NCBI GenBank assembly: GCA_026645815.1
Contig: JAPKMR010000035.1
Span: 1-40,478 of the forward strand
DNA: 40,478 nt
From: Anaerolineae bacterium
GTDB lineage: Bacteria; Chloroflexota; Anaerolineae; B4-G1; SLSP01
Direction of reading: 5' to 3'
Shown here piece after piece: positions 8,236-15,994 of this stretch; the first letter of the stretch is position 1, and each line of letters begins with the position of its first letter. Below the pieces are notes generated by a model. It was given only the letters and a program-made list of their open reading frames with translations, was not told where the DNA came from and ran no database searches. A program made the position numbers and the translations under genes.

Positions 8236-8563
8236 CGCGCGCCCACGGCGGGCATTCGTAGCAGTTCAGCAGGCCTCTGCGTCCGCTATAGAGTTCGCCG
8301 TGCAAATTGGTCGCTTCGTCCACCCCGGGCGAATGCCTTGCTCGCGCTTCAGATGTTGCCTGAGGGGCATAGCGCGATTTCGGTCAGCGACCTGCTACGA
8401 AATCCCACGGCTTCAATCCACCACAATGCAGGCGTCCGAAACGGACTGCTCTGCCGTTCGATACCATACCAGCCACATGGCATACGGAAAAGCACCGGTG
8501 ATGAATAGAGAGGGAAGATGCCACAGGACCATGTCCGGACTGCCGATCCGTGGGGCAGAACAG
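8236..8563. other. Intergenic stretch, no gene recognised
   Basis: Several short open frames exist on both strands here, but none has a convincing ribosome site, composition or family signature. It lies between the tRNA-Pro terminator-like hairpin and the promoter of the nucleotidyltransferase pair. Confidence 0.45.
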
Positions 8564-8602
8564 AGTCCCCCTTACAGGCACCTGTTTCCTGCAAGGGGGA
8601 CT
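8564..8602 (-). terminator. Strong hairpin just downstream of tRNA-Pro
   Basis: Arms 8564-8578 and 8588-8602 pair over 15 positions with one mismatch, around a 9-nt loop. The hairpin begins 5 nt beyond the tRNA 3' end on the minus strand, where a terminator or processing signal is expected. Only CTGTTCTG follows instead of a clean T-run, so it may end transcription weakly or protect the precursor end. Confidence 0.5.
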
Positions 8603-8607
8603 GCATG

Positions 8608-8682
8608 TCGGGGCGGACGGATTTGAACCGTCGGCCTCACGGACCCAAACCGTGCGCGCTAACCAAACTGCGCTACGCCCCG
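8608..8682 (-). tRNA. tRNA-Pro (anticodon UGG)
   Basis: A 75-nt cloverleaf on the minus strand. The acceptor stem CGGGGCG pairs with CGCCCCG, with discriminator A. The D arm is GCGCAGTTTGGTTAGCGC, the anticodon stem CACGG/CCGTG encloses loop TTTGGGT with anticodon TGG, and the T arm GACGG/CCGTC encloses TTCAAAT. CCA is not encoded. T54 is present, the position thiolated by the TtuA system encoded at 13829. Confidence 0.95.
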
Positions 8683-8691
8683 TACACGGGT

Positions 8692-8719
8692 ATTATACCG
8701 CAATCTGTCACATCAACAA
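8692..8719 (-). promoter_or_regulatory. Promoter of tRNA-Pro
   Basis: On the minus strand TTGTTG (8714-8719) and a perfect TATAAT (8692-8697) are separated by 16 nt. The predicted start is within a few bases of the tRNA 5' end. Confidence 0.7.
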
Positions 8720-8737
8720 GGCATGAAACGGCAGCCA

Positions 8738-10540
8738 TCATGGCGACCACGAAAGCCGCTGGCTCTGCCACGCAGGCATATCAATGCCCAAATCCAGAAT
8801 ACGGCGGGGATTCTTGCCGTCAGGATCCACGATATAGATGGCCCATTTGCCATCGCGATTGCTCAGGAAAGCCACGCCGCTGCCATCCGGCGCCCAGACC
8901 GGCAAGCCCTCGTCAGAAGCCTCATAGGTCAGTTGCGCCACGCCGCCGCTGGTGTCCAGCAACATCACATCCCAGTTGCCGGTGATGTTGGTCATATACG
9001 CCAGCACGTTGCCGCCCGGCGCCCAGCTCACGGCGCCATCATCGCTGCTCGCCGTAAGGCGCACACCCGGTTGGTCGTCATCCGGATTGTCAATGATGAT
9101 GCCGCAACCGGTGGCATCACAACCGGTATAAGCCAGTTGCCCCGTGGGTCCCCAGGCGGGCGCCCATCCCAATCCCACCAGTTTCGGTTCGCTTCCACCG
9201 TAGGTATTGGCAACATAGATGTTCCAGCTATCATTAGCATCAACGATAGCAAAGGCAATACGCTGCCCATCGCGCGAGAGCGTGGGCCATGCACGCCCAT
9301 CCGGCGCATACAGCTGTTGGGGCACACCCTCTTCAGGCAGCACCATCGCAATCGCACGGTTGAGCAAATCGCGGTAGATAATCCTGCCGGTCCCCCACTC
9401 CCACCAGGGATGATCTCCATTTGCAGCCACACGCAGGATTTTGCCATCGGCATAAAGCGCATAGAGATCATAAACTCCGGTGGTGGCATTGTAAACGGGA
9501 TATGCCAACCGCCCTACCGTAAAACCGGGTATCGCTTGCGGGGTCAGCACGGGTGAGGCGCCTTCCTGCGGAATAGGCGTGGCAATCAAACAAGTCTGGG
9601 CTGCCAGGGCGCGTTTTTCCTCCACGCTAGCGGTGGAGACCAGCAACAACGCCTTGGTGTAAACCGCCTCAGCCGGACACATCTCCCCGACACTGCTGAG
9701 GAAATCCCCATACTCCACATTGGCATTGTAGATGCGCTCAAAGACATCCTTGTAGCCGGGAGCAGTCGCATAGAGAGCTTCAAGCTCCGCAATCGCGCGC
9801 TCCCAATCTACCCCCCAGAAGCGCAATGCCGAACGATAGCGCGCCGCCAGAGAGCGCTGATTGGCAGCCTCGACATCCAGGGGGCGCAATGCCACCGCTT
9901 GATCCAGATAGAAGATGCCCTCTTCCAGCTGATTTTCCTCTAGAAACGCAACCCCAGCATTATAGAGACTCTCGAAGAGCATCTCTTCCACTTCGGTTGC
10001 CCGATAATCCAGGTCCAATGCGCGCAATTGGGTCAGGGTGCTGGCGGCGCCGGTCCAATCCTGCGCAGCATGAGCGCTGCGGGCCTGCCCGAACAGAACC
10101 TCGGTCAGGGATTGCACAGCTTCCGAGGTCGGAGTAGGTTGCACAACCAGGCGCGCATCTGCTTCGGTCAGACCTTGGGAAGCCAGGGTGTTATTGGGGT
10201 CCAACTGCAGCACATACTGAAAGTGTGCGCGCGCGCGCTCGTAGTCTCCGTTGTTGAGCGCAATTAAGCCGTTCTGGTAATGCCCATCGAGAGTGGTCTG
10301 CCGTTGCGCTTCGCGATCTCGCTCACCATAATATAATCCAGCATAACCTGCAGCAGCCACGATCCCGACGAAAAGAGCCGTTGCCAGCAGAATCGTCAAG
10401 GCCCGCCAGAGGATATGATGCCGGGAACGACGCGCCCGGGGTGCTACAGGCGGCAGTGCCGCCTGGCAATTCGCGCAGAATTCGCCGGGTGTCTGTCCCT
10501 CTGTGCCGCACGCGGCGCAAGTCACCGTTATGCGCCCCAT
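8738..10540 (-). CDS. Zinc-ribbon, single-helix, TPR and TolB-like beta-propeller protein
   Basis: A 600-residue membrane-anchored protein with a recognisable domain order but no assigned role. The cytosolic N-terminus has a zinc ribbon (CAAC...CANC, Cys8, 11, 22, 25). A basic patch RARRSRHH and one transmembrane helix (about residues 43-68) follow. Next come TPR-like repeats (GHYQNGLIALNNGDYERARAHFQYVLQLDPNN and onwards to about residue 310). The C-terminal third carries TolB/PD40-like propeller repeats such as PTLSRDGQRIAFAIVD, VSWAPGGNVLAYMTN and PVWAPDGSGVAFLSNRDGKWAIYIVD. The propeller and TPRs should lie outside the membrane. The ATG at 10540 puts the zinc ribbon at the very start and has a GAGG site; an ATG at 10573 has none. 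This architecture is frequent in Chloroflexota sensory or scaffold proteins. Confidence 0.8.
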   Translation of the reverse strand: MGRITVTCAACGTEGQTPGEFCANCQAALPPVAPRARRSRHHILWRALTILLATALFVGIVAAAGYAGLYYGERDREAQRQTTLDGHYQNGLIALNNGDYERARAHFQYVLQLDPNNTLASQGLTEADARLVVQPTPTSEAVQSLTEVLFGQARSAHAAQDWTGAASTLTQLRALDLDYRATEVEEMLFESLYNAGVAFLEENQLEEGIFYLDQAVALRPLDVEAANQRSLAARYRSALRFWGVDWERAIAELEALYATAPGYKDVFERIYNANVEYGDFLSSVGEMCPAEAVYTKALLLVSTASVEEKRALAAQTCLIATPIPQEGASPVLTPQAIPGFTVGRLAYPVYNATTGVYDLYALYADGKILRVAANGDHPWWEWGTGRIIYRDLLNRAIAMVLPEEGVPQQLYAPDGRAWPTLSRDGQRIAFAIVDANDSWNIYVANTYGGSEPKLVGLGWAPAWGPTGQLAYTGCDATGCGIIIDNPDDDQPGVRLTASSDDGAVSWAPGGNVLAYMTNITGNWDVMLLDTSGGVAQLTYEASDEGLPVWAPDGSGVAFLSNRDGKWAIYIVDPDGKNPRRILDLGIDMPAWQSQRLSWSP

Positions 10541-10607
10541 ATCAGTAGCCTCGGTCCCGGGGAGTTCCCTCATCCATATCAGATTGAATCAGCGGTATCA
10601 CGTAGAA

Positions 10608-12323
10608 TCAATCCCAGTGAAAATCCTCGAGGGCTTGCCCACCGATAAACTCACGCAAAATCGAGTTCTCCGGCACCAGGTCCGCTGCCACAGATTGGAA
10701 CCATTGCAGGAAAGCAAAAAGACGCTTCGTCTCCACCCTCTGAGGTGAATGGGGGTCCACCTGCAACAACAACGGCTCGACAAAGGGCTTAAGCACTGCC
10801 AGTTCGTAGACCAGCGCCGAATTGAACATCACATCCGCATATTCCTGATTGGGGAAGATGTAGTTCTTCTCGCCACGGCGCACGCTTTCCCAACGCGCCA
10901 GGGTATCTGTGGCGGAGTAACCGCGGGTGCGCGCGTCTCGCACAATACGGCGGATCAGGCGCGTATCCGTGGTCGGCACGCGGTTGTGGCGGTCGAGGTT
11001 GAGTTGTGTGAGCGCCGAGGCGAAAATGCGGAAAGTGCGCTCCCAGGGAATGGTATAAACCAGGCGCGGATTGAGGCCGTGAATTCCCTCCACAATGATG
11101 ATGTGCTCGGGACCCAGCTTGACCAGCTTGCCTTCCTCGCGCTGCCCAGACTTAAAATTGAAGCGCGGAATACGCACCTCATCCCCGCGCAACAATGCCT
11201 GCAATTGCTGGTTAAAGAGCTCCAGATCCACCGCCTCTAACGCTTCAAAGTCGTATTCGCCATTCGCATCCCGTGGTGTGGCTTCCCGGTTCACAAAGTA
11301 GTTGTCCAGTTCTAGAGCAAAGGGGCGCAACCCACGTGCGAGCAATTGCACCGCCAACCGTCGCGAGAAGGTGGTCTTCCCAGAAGAAGAAGGTCCCGCA
11401 ATCAACACCACCCGCACGTCTCCACGTCGCGCCCAGATCTGTCCGGCGATGTCAGCGATACGCTGTTCATGCAGGGCCTCGGAAACCAGCACAATCTGCC
11501 GCATGCGACCTTCCACAATCGAATCATTCAAATCACTCACATTTTCTACGCCCAACAGGCGCAGCCAACGCCCGTATTCGTGAAAGACCGTGACCAGTTG
11601 TGGGGAATGTCGGGGTTCAAGTAGTTCGCGCGGCTTATGCCGGCGGGGAAACTGCAAAATAAAGCCATCCCCCCACCGCAATAGACGGAAATAGCGCAGA
11701 TAGCCAGTAGAGGGCGCCATGTAGCCGTGGAAATAATCCCGATAGCCCTCGAGGTTATACATATTGAGATAATCTTTGGAGTTTCGCGTGCGGGTTTGAA
11801 AGAGCGCCACTTTGTCCAGCTCATTCCGCGAGGCGAAAATATCAATCGCCTCATTCAAGGGCACACGCTCGCGCCGAATAGGCGCATCTGAATCAATCAG
11901 GCGTTGCATCTCATCCGCCACATTGCGCAGCTGCTCTTCCGAGAGGGGCGGGTGCTTCGGCGTCTCACAGAAATAACCGCCGAAGGGCAGCGAGTGATCC
12001 ACAAAAACCTCCGTCTCAGGGAACAGGCGGCGCATAGCCGTAATCATCAAAAAGGTCAGCGAACGCCGGTAAATCCGGACCCCATCGGATTCCGAGAGGT
12101 CTACCGGTGCTGCCAGACAATCGCGGCGGACGGGCCAACTCAATTCACGCAGGTCGCCATCCACAAGTGCGGCGAGAAGCGGCGCAGGGGTGTCAGGGTA
12201 AGCGACCTTAAAGAAGGTCTCAACCGTCGCGCCCAAATCACTTTCAAATGTGCGGCCATCGGGCAGTGTCATCTGCACGTCTTTTCGCGGCTCAGTTAAT
12301 TTTACCTGGCTATTCGTACCCAT
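10608..12323 (-). CDS. TGS-domain nucleoside (uridine-type) kinase
   Basis: A 571-residue cytosolic protein with an unusual fusion known in Chloroflexota and Firmicutes. The N-terminus is a TGS-like domain (MTLPDGRTFESDLGATVETFFK, about residues 18-75), followed by a region like the second additional domain of threonyl-tRNA synthetase (VFVDHSLPFGGYFCE). The C-terminal half is a P-loop kinase of the uridine kinase/phosphoribulokinase type, with Walker A AGPSSSGKTTFS near residue 310, ELDNYFVNRE as the substrate loop, and IIIVEGIHGLNPRL. It probably phosphorylates uridine or cytidine, but the TGS part suggests RNA or nucleotide sensing. The ATG at 12323 has an AGGAAGAG site 8 nt upstream. It is likely co-oriented with the downstream zinc-ribbon gene, 67 nt away. 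Confidence 0.88.
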   Translation of the reverse strand: MGTNSQVKLTEPRKDVQMTLPDGRTFESDLGATVETFFKVAYPDTPAPLLAALVDGDLRELSWPVRRDCLAAPVDLSESDGVRIYRRSLTFLMITAMRRLFPETEVFVDHSLPFGGYFCETPKHPPLSEEQLRNVADEMQRLIDSDAPIRRERVPLNEAIDIFASRNELDKVALFQTRTRNSKDYLNMYNLEGYRDYFHGYMAPSTGYLRYFRLLRWGDGFILQFPRRHKPRELLEPRHSPQLVTVFHEYGRWLRLLGVENVSDLNDSIVEGRMRQIVLVSEALHEQRIADIAGQIWARRGDVRVVLIAGPSSSGKTTFSRRLAVQLLARGLRPFALELDNYFVNREATPRDANGEYDFEALEAVDLELFNQQLQALLRGDEVRIPRFNFKSGQREEGKLVKLGPEHIIIVEGIHGLNPRLVYTIPWERTFRIFASALTQLNLDRHNRVPTTDTRLIRRIVRDARTRGYSATDTLARWESVRRGEKNYIFPNQEYADVMFNSALVYELAVLKPFVEPLLLQVDPHSPQRVETKRLFAFLQWFQSVAADLVPENSILREFIGGQALEDFHWD

Positions 12324-12425
12324 GATTTCTCTTCCTGTATTGCTGCAAACTATCAACAGTCTCTAGCAATATGATCTACCGTCCAAGAGCGAAAATAGTA
12401 TAACCGTAATGGCTTGGATGTAAAG

Positions 12426-12678
12426 CCATCGGGCGCGGGTATAGGACAAATTATTGGGAAGTTCAAAGATCGGCCTGGTGAGACAATGCGTTTAGACACT
12501 TGGGCACGCCAAAGAAGCGCAGAGGTAGGTTTTTTTGTGATTTTCGTGGACGGGCGAAGCCCCGTCCACGAAAATCACATGCAGAAAGAAGGCATAGAAA
12601 GTTGAGCGCTGATGAAGGGTGTATGCAAGATTGTAGTCTCATTTTCTCCAATATTCTGTCGTATACCCATCGGGCGCG
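12426..12678. mobile_element. MITE-like element with inverted ends and 12-bp flanking duplication
   Basis: The ends GGTATAGGACAAATTATTGG (12438-12457) and, inverted, GGTATACGACAGAATATTGG (12648-12667) match at 17 of 20 positions. An exact direct repeat CCATCGGGCGCG lies immediately outside at 12426-12437 and 12667-12678, as a target duplication would; the right copy overlaps the end repeat by one base. No coding sequence is inside. The core contains the hairpin at 12537-12578. A third copy of the same end motif occurs at 36853. Confidence 0.65.
12537..12578. repeat. Hairpin repeat copy A
   Basis: Arms 12537-12554 (starting GTGATTTTCGTGG) and 12561-12578 are a perfect 18-bp inverted repeat with loop CGAAGC. 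Read on the minus strand it is followed by AAAAAAACCTACCTCTG, the tail shared with the copies at 20821, 36852 and 39010. The T-run lies 5' and the A-run 3' of the hairpin, opposite to an intrinsic terminator. Confidence 0.8.
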
Positions 12679-12765
12679 TCTCAAAACGGGGGTGAAGAAG
12701 AAAGTTGATTTTTGGCAGCGAGGCTTTGCCCCGCCGCCAAAAATCAATCAAAGAAAAGGTATTTG
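12679..12765. repeat. Hairpin repeat copy B
   Basis: A 5' flank ACGGGGGTGAAGAAG leads to arms TTGATTTTTGGC (12705-12716) and its complement (12736-12747), with a partly paired GC-rich interior and a 3' tail CAAAGAAAAGGTATTT. Flank and tail match the copies at 17811 and 20650 while the arms differ. Confidence 0.65.
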
Positions 12766-12819
12766 CATGGTAGTCGTTTTACTTTTACCCCGAAGTTGAA
12801 ACGCCCCCCGCCCTGGCGC

Positions 12820-12847
12820 TTGGCAGAGCCGCTGAAACTGCTATAAT
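12820..12847 (+). promoter_or_regulatory. Promoter of the TPR-HTH gene
   Basis: TTGGCA (12820-12825), a 16-nt spacer, then a perfect TATAAT (12842-12847). It lies about 50 nt ahead of the ribosome site GGAGG at 12892, with no competing gene between. Confidence 0.7.
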
Positions 12848-12901
12848 AGGGATGCAATCATTTATCAATACTGTTTGCCAACACAGAGTGTGGAGGAAAT
12901 G

Positions 12902-13573
12902 ATGAGTCTGGCTCAACCCTCAGCTGCCGATCGCAAAAAAGCCGATGCTTTGTATCAGGAAGCGCTGAATGCTTATCAACGCTGGGATATTGAGGAAGCC
13001 CTCAAGCAATTTCAGGCTGCCGTCAAACTTGCGCCCAACCGCGCCGAGTACCACCTGAGCCTGGCTCAGGCGTTGGCGCGCGCCGGAGATTTCGATCGCG
13101 CATTGCGAGCACTCGCCAACTATTTGCGCCTGGAACCCAACTCTCCTGTCGCCAGCCGCGTGGAACAACTCTTTGCCAGCGGCATGGATCCGGTAGAGCA
13201 GAGCCTGACCGCCAAGATGAAAGCGGCGCAACTGCCGCTCGATCTGATTGGGGCAGCCATCCAGATGTGGATGGAATTTCGCATCACGCTGGGCGCTGAA
13301 CCACTCAGCATCCCCAAGCCAGAAGCCTGGGCTGCCGCACTGGATTACACCGTGCGTAAAGTGAATCTGCACGATATACCGTTGGCAAAGCTAGCTTCTG
13401 CCTATGATATCTCGGCGGATACCGTCAGCAAACATCACCAGACGTTGGTCAAGATGCTGGACATTATGCCCTGCGATTATCGCTATTTCACAGGCGATAA
13501 AAATCCGCTCGACAAACTGGTCGAAGCAGCAGAGTTGCTAGATCAGCTTGAAGCACGCTTCCACGAGGACTAG
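12902..13573 (+). CDS. TPR protein with C-terminal helix-turn-helix-like domain
   Basis: A roughly 223-residue protein. The N-terminal half is two to three TPR-like repeats (ADALYQEALNAYQRWDIEEALKQFQAAVKLAPN, AEYHLSLAQALARAGDFDRALRALANYLRLEPN). The C-terminal part, WAAALDYTVRKVNLHDIPLAKLASAYDISADTVSKHHQTLV, has the spacing of a helix-turn-helix or cyclin-like repeat, as in TPR proteins that test whether a 'cell-type' sequence is recognised by an HTH. It may be a regulator or adaptor; no enzyme motif is present. Two adjacent ATGs occur at 12899 and 12902, and the GGAGG site at 12892-12896 favours the second. It has its own consensus promoter and ends in an intrinsic terminator, so it is a single-gene unit. 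Confidence 0.78.
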   Translation: MSLAQPSAADRKKADALYQEALNAYQRWDIEEALKQFQAAVKLAPNRAEYHLSLAQALARAGDFDRALRALANYLRLEPNSPVASRVEQLFASGMDPVEQSLTAKMKAAQLPLDLIGAAIQMWMEFRITLGAEPLSIPKPEAWAAALDYTVRKVNLHDIPLAKLASAYDISADTVSKHHQTLVKMLDIMPCDYRYFTGDKNPLDKLVEAAELLDQLEARFHED

Positions 13574-13591
13574 GTCACTGCATAACGTTCA

Positions 13592-13615
13592 CGGGGGCGC
13601 ATAGCCCCCGTTTTT
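13592..13615 (+). terminator. Intrinsic terminator of the TPR-HTH gene
   Basis: CGGGGGC (13592-13598) and GCCCCCG (13604-13610) form a tight stem directly followed by TTTTT. It sits 19 nt after the stop and 22 nt before the next ATG. Confidence 0.85.
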
Positions 13616-13637
13616 CAATCATCAGCAAGGATAGACC

Positions 13638-13826
13638 ATGCAAGTTAGCTATCGTGGCAAACAATTCGCCATCGAAGAAACCCTGACGGTTTTGCAGTTG
13701 CTCAAAAGGCTCAAACTGTTACCGGAAAGCGTCCTGGTGATTCGAAATGGGCAGTTGGTCACAGAAGACCACCACCTCCTGCCAGACGACATGGTAAAAA
13801 TCGTCAGCGTGGTTTCGGGGGGCTAA
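13638..13826 (+). CDS. ttuB: Ubiquitin-like sulfur carrier, TtuB type
   Basis: A 62-residue beta-grasp protein of the ThiS/MoaD family ending in the diagnostic VVSGG: the C-terminal Gly-Gly is adenylated and turned into a thiocarboxylate that donates sulfur. ETLTVLQLLKRLKL and PDDMVKIVSVVSGG are the typical helix and final strand. Thiamine or molybdopterin carriers look similar, but the next gene, starting 2 nt after the stop, is a TtuA-type tRNA thiolase, so this is best read as its dedicated sulfur donor TtuB. The ATG at 13638 has an AAGGATAG site. Confidence 0.82.
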   Translation: MQVSYRGKQFAIEETLTVLQLLKRLKLLPESVLVIRNGQLVTEDHHLLPDDMVKIVSVVSGG

Positions 13827-13828
13827 AC

Positions 13829-14755
13829 ATGCGCTGTCGAACTTGCGGCGCAACGGCGGTTGTCAACATGCGGCAGCACAAGCTGGCCCTGTGCGCCGAG
13901 CACTTCTCTGCCTGGATGTTTCACAACACCGCCCGCGCTATCAAAAAATACGCCATGATTGCCCCGGGCGAGCGGGTGCTCGTCGCCGTCTCTGGCGGCA
14001 AAGATAGTCTGGCTTTGTGGGATGTGCTGTTGCGCCTGGGTTACCATGCAGATGGGCTTTACATCAACCTGGGCATTGATGGCGGGTTGGCCTACTCCGC
14101 ACGTTCACAAGCCAAAGCGGAGGCATTTGCTGCTCAGTGTACAGCGCAATTTCCGAAGACACAGCTCTTTGTGGTAGACCTCCCCACGCGATACGAAGAG
14201 GGCATCCCGCAACTGGCAATGCGCAAGCGTCGTGAAGCCCGTCCATGCTCCCTCTGCGGGCTGGTCAAACGCCACGAGATGAACCGCATGGCGCTGGAAC
14301 TGGGTTATGATGTCCTCGCTACCGGGCACAACCTCGACGATGAAGTCGCCACACTTTTTGGCAACGTGATGCGGTGGCAGACCGGTTATCTCGTCCGTCA
14401 AGACCCCGTGCTCCCTGCAGATGGCGAAGGCCTGGCGCGCAAAATCAAGCCTTTCTGTCGCATTTATGAACGTGAAACTGCCGCCTACGCGCTCCTCCAG
14501 GGGATTGATTATATTGAAGAAGAATGTCCCTACGCCAAAGGGGCAACCAGTCTGCAATACAAAGAAACGCTCACGCAAATGGAGCATGATGTTCCCGGCA
14601 CGAAGCTCCAGTTCTACGTGAAATTCCTCCAGGCTAAAGCAGAAGGGCTATTTGCGGCAACCGCCGGCATGCCCGAGCTGCAGCCCTGCACGACCTGTGG
14701 GCAGCCCACCACGGCAGAGGGCCAGTGTAGTTTTTGCCGGCTTTGGGAACGTTGA
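13829..14755 (+). CDS. ttuA: tRNA 2-thiouridine (s2T54) synthetase, TtuA type
   Basis: A 308-residue cytosolic enzyme of the TtcA/TtuA family that replaces the 2-oxygen of T54 in tRNA with sulfur, stabilising tRNA at high temperature. It shows an N-terminal zinc finger (Cys3, Cys6, Cys22, His25), the PP-loop ATPase motif SGGKDS at 55-60, and GHNLDDEVAT at 166-175. Cysteines in PCSLCG (140 and 143) and ECPYAKG (233) correspond to the three [4Fe-4S] ligands of TtuA. A C-terminal zinc finger has Cys287, 290, 300 and 303. The two zinc fingers separate it from TtcA, which makes s2C32. It is coupled to ttuB upstream and is followed 1 nt later by a small membrane protein gene. The pair suggests a thermophilic host. 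Confidence 0.88.
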   Translation: MRCRTCGATAVVNMRQHKLALCAEHFSAWMFHNTARAIKKYAMIAPGERVLVAVSGGKDSLALWDVLLRLGYHADGLYINLGIDGGLAYSARSQAKAEAFAAQCTAQFPKTQLFVVDLPTRYEEGIPQLAMRKRREARPCSLCGLVKRHEMNRMALELGYDVLATGHNLDDEVATLFGNVMRWQTGYLVRQDPVLPADGEGLARKIKPFCRIYERETAAYALLQGIDYIEEECPYAKGATSLQYKETLTQMEHDVPGTKLQFYVKFLQAKAEGLFAATAGMPELQPCTTCGQPTTAEGQCSFCRLWER

Positions 14756-14756
14756 C

Positions 14757-14978
14757 ATGCGTATCGCCTTGGGTATGTTGCTCTCCTTCGTTTGCGCCGC
14801 CGGATTACTGCTCTTCGCCGGACTCAGCACGCTGATGGCTAAAGTTGAAGATGGTGAAGTTTACCCCCCACAGCGGTTTTCGCCCGGACGGCTCATTGCA
14901 CTTGGCGCAGCAGCGGCGGCGATTCTAATCTTGGGCTATGGTCTCTATCTTGCATGGACAATCTGGTCGGGAGGTTGA
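14757..14978 (+). CDS. Small membrane protein, two helices
   Basis: A 73-residue hydrophobic protein with two predicted transmembrane helices (about residues 4-27 and 46-68) joined by a hydrophilic loop KVEDGEVYPPQRFSPGR. No family recognised. It starts 1 nt after the ttuA stop and ends 1 nt before the moxR ATG, so it is embedded in the operon and probably translated by coupling. Confidence 0.7.
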   Translation: MRIALGMLLSFVCAAGLLLFAGLSTLMAKVEDGEVYPPQRFSPGRLIALGAAAAAILILGYGLYLAWTIWSGG

Positions 14979-14979
14979 T

Positions 14980-15960
14980 ATGAGTGCGCCCCTGGTCCCT
15001 TCGGCTTTCCGTGAGACGGCTTTACGCCTCGAGAGCGAAATCGCCCGCGTAATTGTCGGGCAACGTGAAGTCGTACGGCACACGCTCCTCGCCTTGCTAG
15101 CAAACGGGCACTTACTACTTGAGGGCCTGCCCGGACTAGGAAAAACCATGCTGGTGCGCACACTGGCAACCACGCTCCAGCTGGATTTCACCCGTGTACA
15201 GTTCACGCCCGACCTGATGCCCGCCGATATTCTCGGCACCGATGTACTGGAAATGGGGAATGGGGGTGAGCGCCGCTTTCGCTTTCACCGCGGTCCCATC
15301 TTCACCCACTTGCTGCTAGCAGATGAAATCAACCGCGCCACGCCCAAAACCCAATCCGCCCTGCTAGAAGCGATGCAGGAGCGTCAGGTCACCGTGGGTG
15401 GCGTGACATATCCACTACCGGTGCCCTTCCTGGTATTGGCGACGCAAAATCCCATTGAACTCGAGGGCACCTACCCGCTTCCTGAAGCGCAACTCGACCG
15501 CTTCCTCTTCAAAGTGCACATCGGCTATCCCTCAGTAGCAGAACTCGCGGAAATCACCATCCGCACCACGGGTGCGCAGACGCTTACTGCAAGCCCCTGC
15601 GCCGATGCCGCGACGGTTCTGGCAATGCAGGCGCTGGTCCGGGAGGTGCCCGTCGCTACCGCGGTAAATACGTACGCCGCCCAGCTGGTGACTGCCACCC
15701 ATCCCACCTCGCCCACAGCTCCCGAATCCGTGCGGCGTTACGTGCGCTATGGCGCCAGTCCGCGCGGCGCACAAGCGCTGCTGGTGGGCGCCAAAGCCAC
15801 CGCTCTGCTGGCGGGGCGCTTCAACGCAGCGCTGGAAGATGTCCGCGCGGTAGCTCCTGCCGCACTGCGACACCGCCTCATCCTCAACTACGAAGCCGAA
15901 GCGGATGGGGTTAGCCCAGATTCCCTCATCGCGGCGGCGCTAGAGAGCATTGACGCATAG
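14980..15960 (+). CDS. MoxR-family AAA+ ATPase
   Basis: A 326-residue cytosolic chaperone-like ATPase. Walker A is GLPGLGKT near residue 50, Walker [11 protein letters not shown], and sensor-1 [25 protein letters not shown]. MoxR ATPases usually work with von Willebrand-A proteins in assembling or activating complexes, and the next gene is such a partner (DUF58). The ATG at 14980 follows GGGAGG at 14970. The cognate client is not visible. Confidence 0.92.
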   Translation: MSAPLVPSAFRETALRLESEIARVIVGQREVVRHTLLALLANGHLLLEGLPGLGKTMLVRTLATTLQLDFTRVQFTPDLMPADILGTDVLEMGNGGERRFRFHRGPIFTHLLLADEINRATPKTQSALLEAMQERQVTVGGVTYPLPVPFLVLATQNPIELEGTYPLPEAQLDRFLFKVHIGYPSVAELAEITIRTTGAQTLTASPCADAATVLAMQALVREVPVATAVNTYAAQLVTATHPTSPTAPESVRRYVRYGASPRGAQALLVGAKATALLAGRFNAALEDVRAVAPAALRHRLILNYEAEADGVSPDSLIAAALESIDA

Positions 15961-15994
15961 ACCAGGGTGCCGCTAAGCAGGTCGAGTCACTCTC

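Noticed and set aside
8120..8323. A 67-codon minus-strand frame upstream of the nucleotidyltransferase pair
   Set aside because: It contains the TTGACA/TACAAT promoter and has no ribosome site or family signature.
12537..12578. Hairpin repeats as intrinsic terminators
   Set aside because: The T-run precedes and the A-run follows the stem on both strands, opposite to a terminator, and several are not placed behind a gene end.
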